The position numbers and the translations under genes were made by a program. 20,637 nucleotides of DNA from Bacteriovoracaceae bacterium UBA4096. Its GTDB lineage: Bacteria; Bdellovibrionota; Bacteriovoracia; Bacteriovoracales; Bacteriovoracaceae. The notes under the pieces are model-generated. The model ran no database searches, was not told where the DNA came from, and worked only from the letters and a program-made list of their open reading frames with translations. The stretch covers positions 1 through 20,637 of the forward strand of contig DFXY01000014.1 in assembly GCA_002381945.1 (NCBI GenBank), written 5' to 3'. Positions 13,360-20,637 of the stretch are shown here, in pieces (the stretch's first letter is position 1; the number at the start of each line of letters is the position of its first letter).

Positions 13360-15170
13360 TCCTTTTTGCCCTGATGCTTACTTCCAGCTTACTTTTCGCT
13401 GACACAGTGAAGGGGCTGAGATTAATTCAGGAAGGAAAGCTTGGAGAGGGTTACCAGTGTCTTGAATCATCATTTCAAAATGCACAGTCACAATATGAGA
13501 AGGGGAGACTTGCGCATCTCCTGGCCTTTGGTACAGGAACTGAGTCGTCGCAGGTTTATTATGCCAGGTTTGCTCTGAAATATCATAAAGGGCTAAAAAA
13601 TTCTGAGATTTTGAAATTGAAAATTTTAATTGCTGACAGTTTTATGGATCACGGAGAGTTTGAAAAAGCATTTGAATTCTATCAGGAGTCGTTGAAAGAA
13701 AAAGGTCCCCATGAGAATTATGTACAGTATCAGCTTGGATACTATTATCTGAACACTCAAAAAGCTCAAAAGGCTTTTTCGCTCTGGTCAGGTCTTCTGA
13801 TGACGGATTATAAAGACAGGGCACTGAGATCAATAGGGCGATATTGGGAAAAAATGAATTTCCCGGGAAATGTTCAACAACTCCAAATGAGCTCTTCTTT
13901 TATGGAAGGCTTTTCAGTTTCTGTAGATGAAAGGGAAAAAGAACTGACACTTACGGATCTTAATAAGTTTGTTCACCAGAAAAGCGGGCCCGAAATGCTT
14001 ACTCTTCTGGTTGAGAAAAATCCCATATTCATCAAAAAACCGTGTGAATTCACAAGGTGGTATAACAATAAGCTAAGTCTCAAAAATGATCTCATCTTCC
14101 CGTATCTAAAAAAATGTTTTGATACTGATAAAAAAATGACCGGAAAGATTGCTCAGTTGGCATCCGCTATTGCCGCTACAAAAGAAGAGAAGTTATTTGT
14201 GGTCTCACTCTATAAGACACTGGGAGAGGATAAAAGGGCCTGTGAACTGGCCTCGAGGGAAAGCATGCATGCTTATGTATTCTCTTTGTGTGAGGAATCT
14301 TCCGAGGAAATAGTAAAGTCAATAACAGAGGTTTTGAAGGAAAGTGATAAGACCCTTCTTCCTCTAAGCCGGGTTATCAGGAGTGCCGTTAGACTTCCAT
14401 TAGATAAGAGAAAAGAGTTTATGACGATAATAGGTGAGACTCAGTTTGCCAGGGAGTTTATTAATCAACCAGACATTTTTATCAATGAAGCAAGAACTCT
14501 TGGTTTCACAGATGAGACCAGACTTTTATTTTCAGCTTATCACCGTTTAAGTGAGCAGAGAAAAGTATTTGAAAAAGACTTACAATCAAATGTAGCAAAA
14601 GATCTTCAGGGCTATCTATCTGACGGAACGTTTATTAAAACGTCTCCTTGCGTCTTTAGGATTGAAGATTTAAGAAAGATAGCAATCGAATCAAGACTTA
14701 TCTCGGGGCAGTTTGGACAGGTTGATCAATCATGTTCTGATGAATTAATAGACCACGATGAAGGCCTCTCATTTCTTGCTAGTAGTCTCATTATTAGTAA
14801 AGCAAAGCGAATTACTTTAGATACTGGAGTCATACTTGCGAAGGAAATACTTAAAGATGGTGATATCGCTTCAGTTAGACCCATGGCAGGTGACTTTGGA
14901 AAAGAAATTAAACTCCTTTTAAAAGTCCAGAATTTTAAAACAAATAAAATTACCACTGCCTCAACCCTTTTGTCGGAACTTAAGAAGCTAAAGAAACTTC
15001 GCTTTGAAATCAGTTCAAGGAAATGGTTATCGATGAAAGTTTCACAAAAGGTCAGCGGTCACTATAATGCATTGTTGGATGAGTTTGTAAGGAAAAATGC
15101 CGCATCCATGGAACGATTAAATCTTGTATCGAAAGTTTCAGCTTTCATAAAAGAACTGAGGTTGTCATGA
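13350..15170 (+). CDS. Large secreted TPR-repeat protein
   Basis: The 606-residue protein has a signal peptide (MPLILFALMLTSSLLFA, then DTV) and is helical throughout. TPR units are clearest at about residues 90-118 (LKILIADSFMDHGEFEKAFEFYQESL) and 122-152 (NYVQYQLGYYYLNTQKAQKAFSLWSGLL). Further degenerate helical repeats are likely beyond. TPR proteins act as scaffolds, and in Myxococcus TPR proteins join the Glt/Agl envelope complex. The gene overlaps the previous one by 10 bp and the next by 4 bp (ATGA), so the operon is translated as a coupled unit. No lipobox is seen, so it is probably soluble in the periplasm. Similarity to a specific Glt protein cannot be judged by eye. Confidence 0.8.
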   Translation: MPLILFALMLTSSLLFADTVKGLRLIQEGKLGEGYQCLESSFQNAQSQYEKGRLAHLLAFGTGTESSQVYYARFALKYHKGLKNSEILKLKILIADSFMDHGEFEKAFEFYQESLKEKGPHENYVQYQLGYYYLNTQKAQKAFSLWSGLLMTDYKDRALRSIGRYWEKMNFPGNVQQLQMSSSFMEGFSVSVDEREKELTLTDLNKFVHQKSGPEMLTLLVEKNPIFIKKPCEFTRWYNNKLSLKNDLIFPYLKKCFDTDKKMTGKIAQLASAIAATKEEKLFVVSLYKTLGEDKRACELASRESMHAYVFSLCEESSEEIVKSITEVLKESDKTLLPLSRVIRSAVRLPLDKRKEFMTIIGETQFAREFINQPDIFINEARTLGFTDETRLLFSAYHRLSEQRKVFEKDLQSNVAKDLQGYLSDGTFIKTSPCVFRIEDLRKIAIESRLISGQFGQVDQSCSDELIDHDEGLSFLASSLIISKAKRITLDTGVILAKEILKDGDIASVRPMAGDFGKEIKLLLKVQNFKTNKITTASTLLSELKKLKKLRFEISSRKWLSMKVSQKVSGHYNALLDEFVRKNAASMERLNLVSKVSAFIKELRLS

Positions 15171-15427
15171 AACTTCTAGTTCTATTTATTATCCTTTTAG
15201 GAACAAGTTATGCCGATATAATTGATCTTGGAACTTTAGATTCTGGCGATCAATTTCTAGATCAGAGGTTCACGCAAACTTCTTCTGAACAGGACAGATT
15301 GAATTCACTTGGCACTTTCTATTCGGATCGTGAACTTGATTTCTTAAAAGATATCCAATCACAACATGAAACTCAATTTATTAACCCTGACGAAGAATGG
15401 GGAAAATTACTTGAAGGCCATTTATGA
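15167..15427 (+). CDS. Small secreted protein of the envelope operon
   Basis: The 86-residue protein has a clean signal peptide (MKLLVLFIILLGTSYA, cleaved before DIID) and a mature part of about 70 acidic, polar residues without cysteine (for example DSGDQFLDQRFTQ and NPDEEWGKLLEGHL). No family was recognised. It is joined to both neighbours by ATGA overlaps (15167-15170 and 15424-15427), which is strong evidence that it is a real gene and a stoichiometric partner of the TPR and TonB-like proteins. It may be a small linker in the periplasm, but this is a guess from context. Confidence 0.75.
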   Translation: MKLLVLFIILLGTSYADIIDLGTLDSGDQFLDQRFTQTSSEQDRLNSLGTFYSDRELDFLKDIQSQHETQFINPDEEWGKLLEGHL

Positions 15428-16122
15428 TAAAATGGGTGTTTAAATTTACGATTACAGAATTTCACCTTATCTTCGTATTGATTTTAGGAATCCATGCCTC
15501 ATTTTTAACAGTGAGGTCCCGCCATGCGGAACAAATGGCAGAAATTAAAATACAGGAAGAGCAAAGACTCAATGATAAGAAGAAAAAATATGGCGTAAAA
15601 ACAGAGGAAGAACTTCTTGCGGCCATGGCAGCAGAAAAATTTGTAAGAGTGCCATTTGTCATTACCTACCTCGGAAATGTTAGGCAGAAACGACATTCAG
15701 AACTGCTTTCGCTGCTTGATTCGAAAATGAAGACAACCGCTGTCGTTCATACTGGTGTCGGTCCTTTGGTGGGAATAGTAAAAGGAAAGGAAGTTTCTTT
15801 GAGCAGTACTAAGGATGTTGAATTTAAGATATCTGATGCTCAGAAGAAAAACCTCGTTAAAAGACTTATCAAACAAAAACTTGGCGGTGTTGATGTTTGT
15901 AAGAAAAAACATCTTCTGGAAGATGAATTCTTAATGGGTACAATCAAAGTTAATATGAAAATCAATGGGTCAGACAACCTCGCCATTCCAAAATTTCAGG
16001 GTCACGGCAATCAGAAAGTCATACAATCACTCGAAACTTGTGTTAAAGGTCAGCTTGCTTCAATGAGCTTCCCCCGGGAGCTTAACGATGAAGAAGTTTC
16101 CTTTGATCTGAGAGTAAACTGA
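15424..16122 (+). CDS. Inner-membrane AgmX/PglI-type TonB-like protein
   Basis: The 232-residue protein has one N-terminal transmembrane helix (about residues 13-30, FHLIFVLILGIHASFLTV). A charged coiled-coil-like stretch follows (about 32-72), then a periplasmic part. Residues about 140-232 fit the AgmX/PglI C-terminal domain: a helix ending in VDVCKKKHL, the strand GTIKVNMKINGS, then SLETCVKGQLASMSFP and a final strand EVSFDLRV. The two cysteines of the domain pattern are C159 and C206. The fold is TonB-like, and in Myxococcus AgmX (GltJ) such domains link the inner membrane to the rest of the gliding machine. It is the last gene of the operon, starting at an ATGA overlap. No proline-rich spacer or zinc finger as in full-length AgmX is present, so it is a short version. 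Confidence 0.75.
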   Translation: MIKWVFKFTITEFHLIFVLILGIHASFLTVRSRHAEQMAEIKIQEEQRLNDKKKKYGVKTEEELLAAMAAEKFVRVPFVITYLGNVRQKRHSELLSLLDSKMKTTAVVHTGVGPLVGIVKGKEVSLSSTKDVEFKISDAQKKNLVKRLIKQKLGGVDVCKKKHLLEDEFLMGTIKVNMKINGSDNLAIPKFQGHGNQKVIQSLETCVKGQLASMSFPRELNDEEVSFDLRVN

Positions 16123-16131
16123 AATCAAAGG
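16100..16131 (+). other. Inverted repeat at the end of the envelope operon
   Basis: A perfect 8-bp stem (CCTTTGAT and ATCAAAGG) with a 16-nt loop includes the operon's stop codon. There is no following T-tract, so this is not a canonical intrinsic terminator. It may stabilise the 3' end of the mRNA or be incidental. Confidence 0.35.
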
Positions 16132-16261
16132 CTTGCTTCGGGCAATTCAGTCAGGGTATGTATCCTCGTGTATAAGAAAAATTAAGTCTGATATTATCCC
16201 ATTTCACATACAATAGTAGACAGTAAAAAATGTTTTAAGTGACTTTAGCTGGGTGTAATGA

Positions 16262-17782
16262 ATGTTTAGAAGGCATAAGGTGTTCCCGATAATATTGGTT
16301 TATGGAGCAGTTATGTATTCTTCAGTATCCTTTGCCACTGATTATTGTCAAAGTTTTGCATGGAATGTTGATAAAGACCTCATTCGCTTAGATAGTTTCT
16401 TTGCCTGGGATGGCTCTTCACCTCTAAACCTCTATTCAACTTCTAATTTCTCCTTAAAACCCAAATTTACGCTTGATAGGGAAGGATTTAAAAGTCACAA
16501 GGGTTTATTTTGCTACTGGGAAGCAGATAAGAACTCTAAAAAAAAATCTATAATGCTCTCGATTCCTTCATGTGAAGAATATTTGGATATGGCCACATCA
16601 GTAGGCACTAGTTGGAGTTCCAGTGGAGAGGATGCTCAAAAATGTAAGGTAATTAAGTTAAGTCATTATGATCTAAATGCAGGGAGTATTGTCGCAAAGG
16701 TAAAGTATGATGATGTTGAGTATTTTTTAAATCCAAGTGAATATTTAGAACTCCTTGAACCTGGTAAAATATCTTTAAAAGAAGATAGAGAAAATTATTT
16801 AGAAAAGTCCTGGAATCTGTTCACTGGCTGGCCTGGATCTTGTTTTGGATCATGGGAAATTAAAAGACCATCCGAACTTCATAGTAAATCAAAAAACTAC
16901 TTGTTCTTTTCACTCTCAGGTCTTTTTGGGATGCATTATCGAGAAGTAGAAAAAGAAATGAGATTTTATAAGGAAAAAGATTTTTCTTCTGTACCGACTT
17001 ATATTTTGGATTCAAAAGGTCTTAAGAGAAAAGATGAAATTGTTTGCAGCTGGAAGTACCCTTATTCAGAAAAAATGCTCTTTAAGAATTACCTTGACTG
17101 CGACAAAGAAGAACAAAATTTAGTACAGTTTTTTTCACGTAGTGAAGGGCATTTAGAGCCAGAAACATATTGTGCTGTTCTTGTTCCTAAAAGTATTGAT
17201 GAAGTGAATGGAATTTTCTCTTTTAAGTTTCAGATCGGGAAAGAGGTCTATTATTTAGATACAAAGGATATGCCCAGAATCTCAAACGGATTTTTCTTAT
17301 CGACTTCTGAAAAACGAAAAAGGGAAAGCCTGGAAGTTGAATTTAAAAGACAAAAAAAGGTCAAAGAAAATTTAGGCTTGTTAAAAAATCATGTCGATCT
17401 CTCAAAGATAAAAGATTGTATCAATACTCAAAGTGAAAGATGCCTAATTCCTTATCTAAGTGATACTTTTATTAGTGAGGTTACGCAGGTTTTTAAATTA
17501 AGCGATGATGAAGACAATCCTTGTAAACTAAACGTGAAGTCACAAATGTGCTTAAAATCCGCTCATCAAGAATCTCTTAAAGTCATTATTCGCGCTCTTG
17601 AGATAGTAGAGAAAGTAGAAATCGGGAAAATAAGGTTCGTTGAACATAGAGGTAAAAGGATGTTTACAGTTATTTTAAATGAGTCCCTGATTCCAGGGAT
17701 TGATCCGGATAATATTGTTATTGAGATTGATGAAATAGGTATTTTGAAGCTTAAGGAATATAACTTCGGATCTGGTTGCTAG
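16262..17782 (+). CDS. Secreted protein with duplicated four-cysteine domain, unknown family
   Basis: The 506-residue protein has a signal peptide (MFRRHKVFPIILVYGAVMYSSVSFA, cleaved before TDYCQ), so the mature protein is periplasmic or exported. Two tandem units share a four-cysteine pattern: C29, C84, C104, C128 and C194, C262, C280, C304. They also share the series LD-x2-G-(F/L)-K, CxW, a later C, and V-x-Y-(F/Y)-L (FTLDREGFKSHKG with DVEYFLNPSE; YILDSKGLKRKDE with EVYYLDTKD). The last 120 residues form a third part with five more cysteines. I know no family for it. The AT-rich composition differs from the envelope operon before it. The next gene starts 6 bp after its stop, so they are probably co-transcribed and may act together. 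The ribosome-binding site is weak. Confidence 0.75.
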   Translation: MFRRHKVFPIILVYGAVMYSSVSFATDYCQSFAWNVDKDLIRLDSFFAWDGSSPLNLYSTSNFSLKPKFTLDREGFKSHKGLFCYWEADKNSKKKSIMLSIPSCEEYLDMATSVGTSWSSSGEDAQKCKVIKLSHYDLNAGSIVAKVKYDDVEYFLNPSEYLELLEPGKISLKEDRENYLEKSWNLFTGWPGSCFGSWEIKRPSELHSKSKNYLFFSLSGLFGMHYREVEKEMRFYKEKDFSSVPTYILDSKGLKRKDEIVCSWKYPYSEKMLFKNYLDCDKEEQNLVQFFSRSEGHLEPETYCAVLVPKSIDEVNGIFSFKFQIGKEVYYLDTKDMPRISNGFFLSTSEKRKRESLEVEFKRQKKVKENLGLLKNHVDLSKIKDCINTQSERCLIPYLSDTFISEVTQVFKLSDDEDNPCKLNVKSQMCLKSAHQESLKVIIRALEIVEKVEIGKIRFVEHRGKRMFTVILNESLIPGIDPDNIVIEIDEIGILKLKEYNFGSGC

Positions 17783-17788
17783 AATTTT

Positions 17789-18994
17789 ATGAAAGGCAAT
17801 TTGAAAGGTTTTGACGAATTACTATCTTTTTTTAAACGGCATTGGGGAAAGTTGCTTTTAATTGTGGTTTTGGGTAAACCACTATTCTTTTTGTTTATTA
17901 TTTTAATTGCATTTGTAATCGCTGAAGGCAATAAAGATCTATACAATGAAACCTCTATCGCAAATTCTGCACATATCGGACGTAAAGTTAGGATTGCTCC
18001 TTTTGCTTTTCTGGGCAGGAGGACAAACTACAGTGGGTGGAATGACAAGTATTTATATATCTTTGCAACTCCTCCGAAACGAATGCATCACACCGATCCT
18101 GTCGAAACCATCCCTATAAATGACTATACTGTATTTAAGGTCATTGATGTTAAGGCCCTGGTTGGAGGCTTCTTAGGAGGAGGGACAAAAGAAATTTGTA
18201 TTTTGCAGAATATAGCTGACTTAAAACAGATAGCAACTGAAGATTGTAATGAGCTAGATGCTGTTGAGGAATTAACCCATGTTTATTATGAAGCTGAGGC
18301 CGATATTAACAAACTTGGAAGTGCCTTTATTGCTTCAAAAAAAATGGGTTCTGCACGATTTCAAAGACTACTTGATGTGAATTCGTTTTCAATTTACAGG
18401 ATATCATCAACCCAGGAATTAGTTAGCCTTTTACAAGATAATCTCGGGAGCTTTGATGCCTACAAATATGTTGTCGGATTGAAGGAACCATATATTCTAA
18501 AAAAAGAAGAACTTCATGATGAAAGGAAGATTGCTTTGCTTTTAAAAACCAATGGTTTCGCTGAATCATGGGAATCAAAAAAATATGGTGATACTAAGTT
18601 TTATAATTATTTGAATAAAAACAGGATACCAGATGAAATTGAAAATTGGATCAGTTTAAATTATTCAAGCTCACAAGATCGATGGGTCTTAAGAACTTTG
18701 ACTTCATTCTTGCAACGTATGATTCTTAATCATCACGAGATGAGTGCTCATGACGCTAAAAATAACCTGGCCCTTTTTGAAGAAGTTACTCAATGCCTGA
18801 AAGTATATTTCACAGATTATTCAAACTATAGTGAGCATATCAAAGCATTGAAGGTTAAATTTTTCAAAACTCCTGATAGACTTCTGAAATATGAAAATAT
18901 AATTGATCGATCTCGTGATTTCGGAGTTAATAAATTCAAATATTATCCAAATGGATGTAACAATTTTTCGCCACCTACTTGGATTGAATTCTGA
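17789..18994 (+). CDS. Unknown membrane-anchored protein
   Basis: The 401-residue product has one long hydrophobic stretch near its start (about residues 20-46, GKLLLIVVLGKPLFFLFIILIAFVI) preceded by basic residues. It should therefore be anchored in the inner membrane, with the large C-terminal part probably in the periplasm. The soluble part mixes strands and helices (for example KVRIAPFAFLGRR, DYTVFKVIDVKALVGGFLGGG, and a helical region with RWVLRTLTSFLQRM). No motif was recognised. It follows the duplicated-cysteine gene after 6 bp and shares its AT-rich composition. A partner relationship is inferred from this spacing. It is not obviously an enzyme. Confidence 0.7.
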   Translation: MKGNLKGFDELLSFFKRHWGKLLLIVVLGKPLFFLFIILIAFVIAEGNKDLYNETSIANSAHIGRKVRIAPFAFLGRRTNYSGWNDKYLYIFATPPKRMHHTDPVETIPINDYTVFKVIDVKALVGGFLGGGTKEICILQNIADLKQIATEDCNELDAVEELTHVYYEAEADINKLGSAFIASKKMGSARFQRLLDVNSFSIYRISSTQELVSLLQDNLGSFDAYKYVVGLKEPYILKKEELHDERKIALLLKTNGFAESWESKKYGDTKFYNYLNKNRIPDEIENWISLNYSSSQDRWVLRTLTSFLQRMILNHHEMSAHDAKNNLALFEEVTQCLKVYFTDYSNYSEHIKALKVKFFKTPDRLLKYENIIDRSRDFGVNKFKYYPNGCNNFSPPTWIEF

Positions 18995-19046
18995 AGAACT
19001 ATTGTTCAGGCATGAAAGTAAAAAATCCTAAAACTTACAAATGATA

Positions 19047-20480
19047 CTAATGAAGCTGTAACTCGATTGGTGAGGGCCTTGATCTTTCTATTTTGTAATA
19101 GAATGACCGATCCTGTTCTTTCATCTTAGTCGGGTAACCTAACTGTTTCCAGGCCGTCATACCACCTAACAGATTTGAGACATTCTGATGCCCTTCTTTT
19201 AATAAAATACTTACAGCAAGACTTGCTCTATGCCCTACGCTACAAGTAACTACAATTGGCCTGTCAAATGATTGCTGCTTTATAAATCTTCCCAGATCGC
19301 CAACGTAACAGTGATTTGCCCCTTGAATGTGGCCTTCGTCTTCAAATTCTGAAATTTCTCTGACATCTAATACATAATACTTACTCAAATTGGCCTTGAG
19401 ATTTTGAGGTGATATTGTTCCGGAGCTTGCAATTGGAAGTCCGGCGTTTCTCCAACTTTCAAAATTTTTGGTTAGAACGCCTCTTATATTATCCATTCCA
19501 ATACGAGTTAAATGGTGGAAAGCAGTATTAAGGTCACTGGCACTTTCAAGCACGAGGTAAATAGGGGTCTCTCTCTCTATGAGATATCCACCAAAGACAG
19601 GAAGTCCTTCCAGCCAGATGCTATAAGAACTTTTAACATGTCCTCCGGCAAAAGCTTCAGGAAGACGAGTGTCTATAATTATTCCAGCTCTGGCGGCCTC
19701 AGAAAATTCTTTGGCATCCATAATCTTTAAAGTATTAGACGAACTGTTCAGTTTTTCTCCACCTTTAAGATTAATTTCTTCCATCAAATTAAAGTATGGA
19801 GGGCGAGGAATCCTTTCATGTGCTTTATGCTCAATAAATTGCTCTCGGTCTTGAGTGAAAACTGGATTATAACTTTGTTCATAACCTAAAGTGGAATTGT
19901 CAAAATCAGCGATATTACCACCGCAGACTGAACCAGCACCATGGGCCGGATAGATAAGGGTTTGGGGGCCCAGCGGAAGAATCTTTTGATGGATTACATC
20001 ATAAAGGATACCAGCATTTTCTTTTGTTCGATAGATATCAGGCAAATCTGTTCTTCCAGCGTCACCAACAAATAACGCGTCTCCGGTGAAAACTGCCCAG
20101 CATTCTTCTTTTCCATCCTGATAAAAGGCATAAGAAACACTTTCAGGAGTATGCCCTGGAGTGTGAAGAACTTTAATGTGAAAGCTCTCAACGTCAAAAG
20201 TTTCGCCATCTTTAAGCTTAAGGTCGCAGTGGGAAAAGATATCATGATTCCCCCCCACAATTTTTGCTCCTAGAAGTTCCTTTACTGCATTGGAGCCTAG
20301 GATGAAATCTTCTTGTCGATGTGTTTCCAGAACGTAGGCTATATCTATTCCGTTTCTTTGCGCACTTACTAGATATTCTTCAATATCTCTCCTAGGATCA
20401 ATTAAAATACCTTTCTGCTTGTAGGCAATAAGATAAGCGTTATGGGCCAGACCGGGAGTTTTAAAAGTTTCAAAGTACAT
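19047..20480 (-). CDS. Persulfide dioxygenase-rhodanese fusion (CstB-like)
   Basis: The 477-residue protein has three domains. Numbering here is from the ATG at 20480, which has GGAG 5 nt upstream; the GTG at 20486 overlaps that GGAG. Residues 1-235 form an ETHE1-type metallo-beta-lactamase domain with H54 (ETHRQED), H110 (HTPGHT), D134 (FTGD) and the GRTD signature. The first three match the 2-His-1-Asp iron site of persulfide dioxygenases. Residues about 250-350 form a rhodanese domain without the active cysteine. Residues about 355-455 form a rhodanese domain with the active loop TCSVGHRA (C413). The same layout is found in CstB of Staphylococcus aureus, which oxidises low-molecular-weight persulfides to thiosulfate. 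It probably detoxifies sulfide or persulfide in the cytoplasm. The usual HxHxDH motif is degenerate. No sulfide regulator gene is adjacent. Confidence 0.88.
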   Translation of the reverse strand: MYFETFKTPGLAHNAYLIAYKQKGILIDPRRDIEEYLVSAQRNGIDIAYVLETHRQEDFILGSNAVKELLGAKIVGGNHDIFSHCDLKLKDGETFDVESFHIKVLHTPGHTPESVSYAFYQDGKEECWAVFTGDALFVGDAGRTDLPDIYRTKENAGILYDVIHQKILPLGPQTLIYPAHGAGSVCGGNIADFDNSTLGYEQSYNPVFTQDREQFIEHKAHERIPRPPYFNLMEEINLKGGEKLNSSSNTLKIMDAKEFSEAARAGIIIDTRLPEAFAGGHVKSSYSIWLEGLPVFGGYLIERETPIYLVLESASDLNTAFHHLTRIGMDNIRGVLTKNFESWRNAGLPIASSGTISPQNLKANLSKYYVLDVREISEFEDEGHIQGANHCYVGDLGRFIKQQSFDRPIVVTCSVGHRASLAVSILLKEGHQNVSNLLGGMTAWKQLGYPTKMKEQDRSFYYKIERSRPSPIELQLH

Positions 20481-20637
20481 AGGCACTCCAGAGTTTAAAT
20501 TCCTGACATGAGATCATGGTCAGATCTTTTATACCAGACACACGAGCTAACCATAAATTGAGAAAACCTAAAACATATCGGATAGAATTGATTTAAATCG
20601 GATTAATCTTTTGGTGACTGATAATGTGAAGTTATTT

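Noticed and set aside
16132..16261. Third distant copy of the repeat core (CTTCGGGCAATTCAG near 16137)
   Set aside because: Similarity to the mutM-start core is partial and interrupted, and the 66-bp outer arm is absent. It is probably chance.

Overview
The window looks like the chromosome of a Gram-negative bacterium of moderate GC content. It has lipoprotein and Sec signals, outer-membrane barrels, and an operon of TPR proteins plus an AgmX/PglI-type TonB-like protein. That mix resembles the Bdellovibrionota or Myxococcota, and a Bacteriovorax-like organism is my best guess. This is inferred from gene content alone. No rRNA, tRNA, CRISPR array, IS element or recombinase gene was seen.

Region 1 (1-8499) is mostly housekeeping. 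It holds a membrane-anchored envelope protein that runs off the left edge, a secreted HEXXH metalloprotein, a JmjC/Cupin_4 oxygenase followed by the ribosome-assembly GTPase RbgA, a family 2 glycosyltransferase, a BON-domain protein, an Old Yellow Enzyme, a DUF2254 membrane protein and the DNA glycosylase MutM (Fpg).

Region 2 (8480-11886) is the most unusual part. The first codons of mutM recur twice downstream, at about 10184-10208 and 11862-11886, each time at the end of a repeat of about 103 bp. The repeats close two AT-rich units of about 1.7 kb. Unit 1 carries two unknown multi-pass membrane proteins. Unit 2 carries a small lipoprotein, a zinc-ribbon/FxLyD membrane protein and a 71-residue membrane peptide. 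The distal copy keeps a normal ATG start and has a plausible promoter and terminator upstream. The actual mutM gene has only an ATT codon in the start position. The simplest reading is that two cassette-like units were inserted in succession at the 5' end of mutM, separating it from its original promoter and start. No recombinase is visible in the units, so the mechanism is unknown.

Region 3 (11993-16131) begins with a possible gene remnant, followed by an outer-membrane barrel gene. Divergent from it is a tightly overlapping four-gene operon: a secreted helical protein, a TPR protein, a small secreted protein and an inner-membrane AgmX/PglI-type protein. It resembles the Glt/Agl-type envelope-spanning modules known from Myxococcus gliding motility.

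Region 4 (16262-18994) is an AT-rich pair of unknown genes. The first encodes a secreted protein containing a tandem duplication of a four-cysteine domain. Region 5 (19047-20480) encodes a CstB-like persulfide dioxygenase fused to two rhodanese domains, pointing to sulfide or persulfide detoxification.
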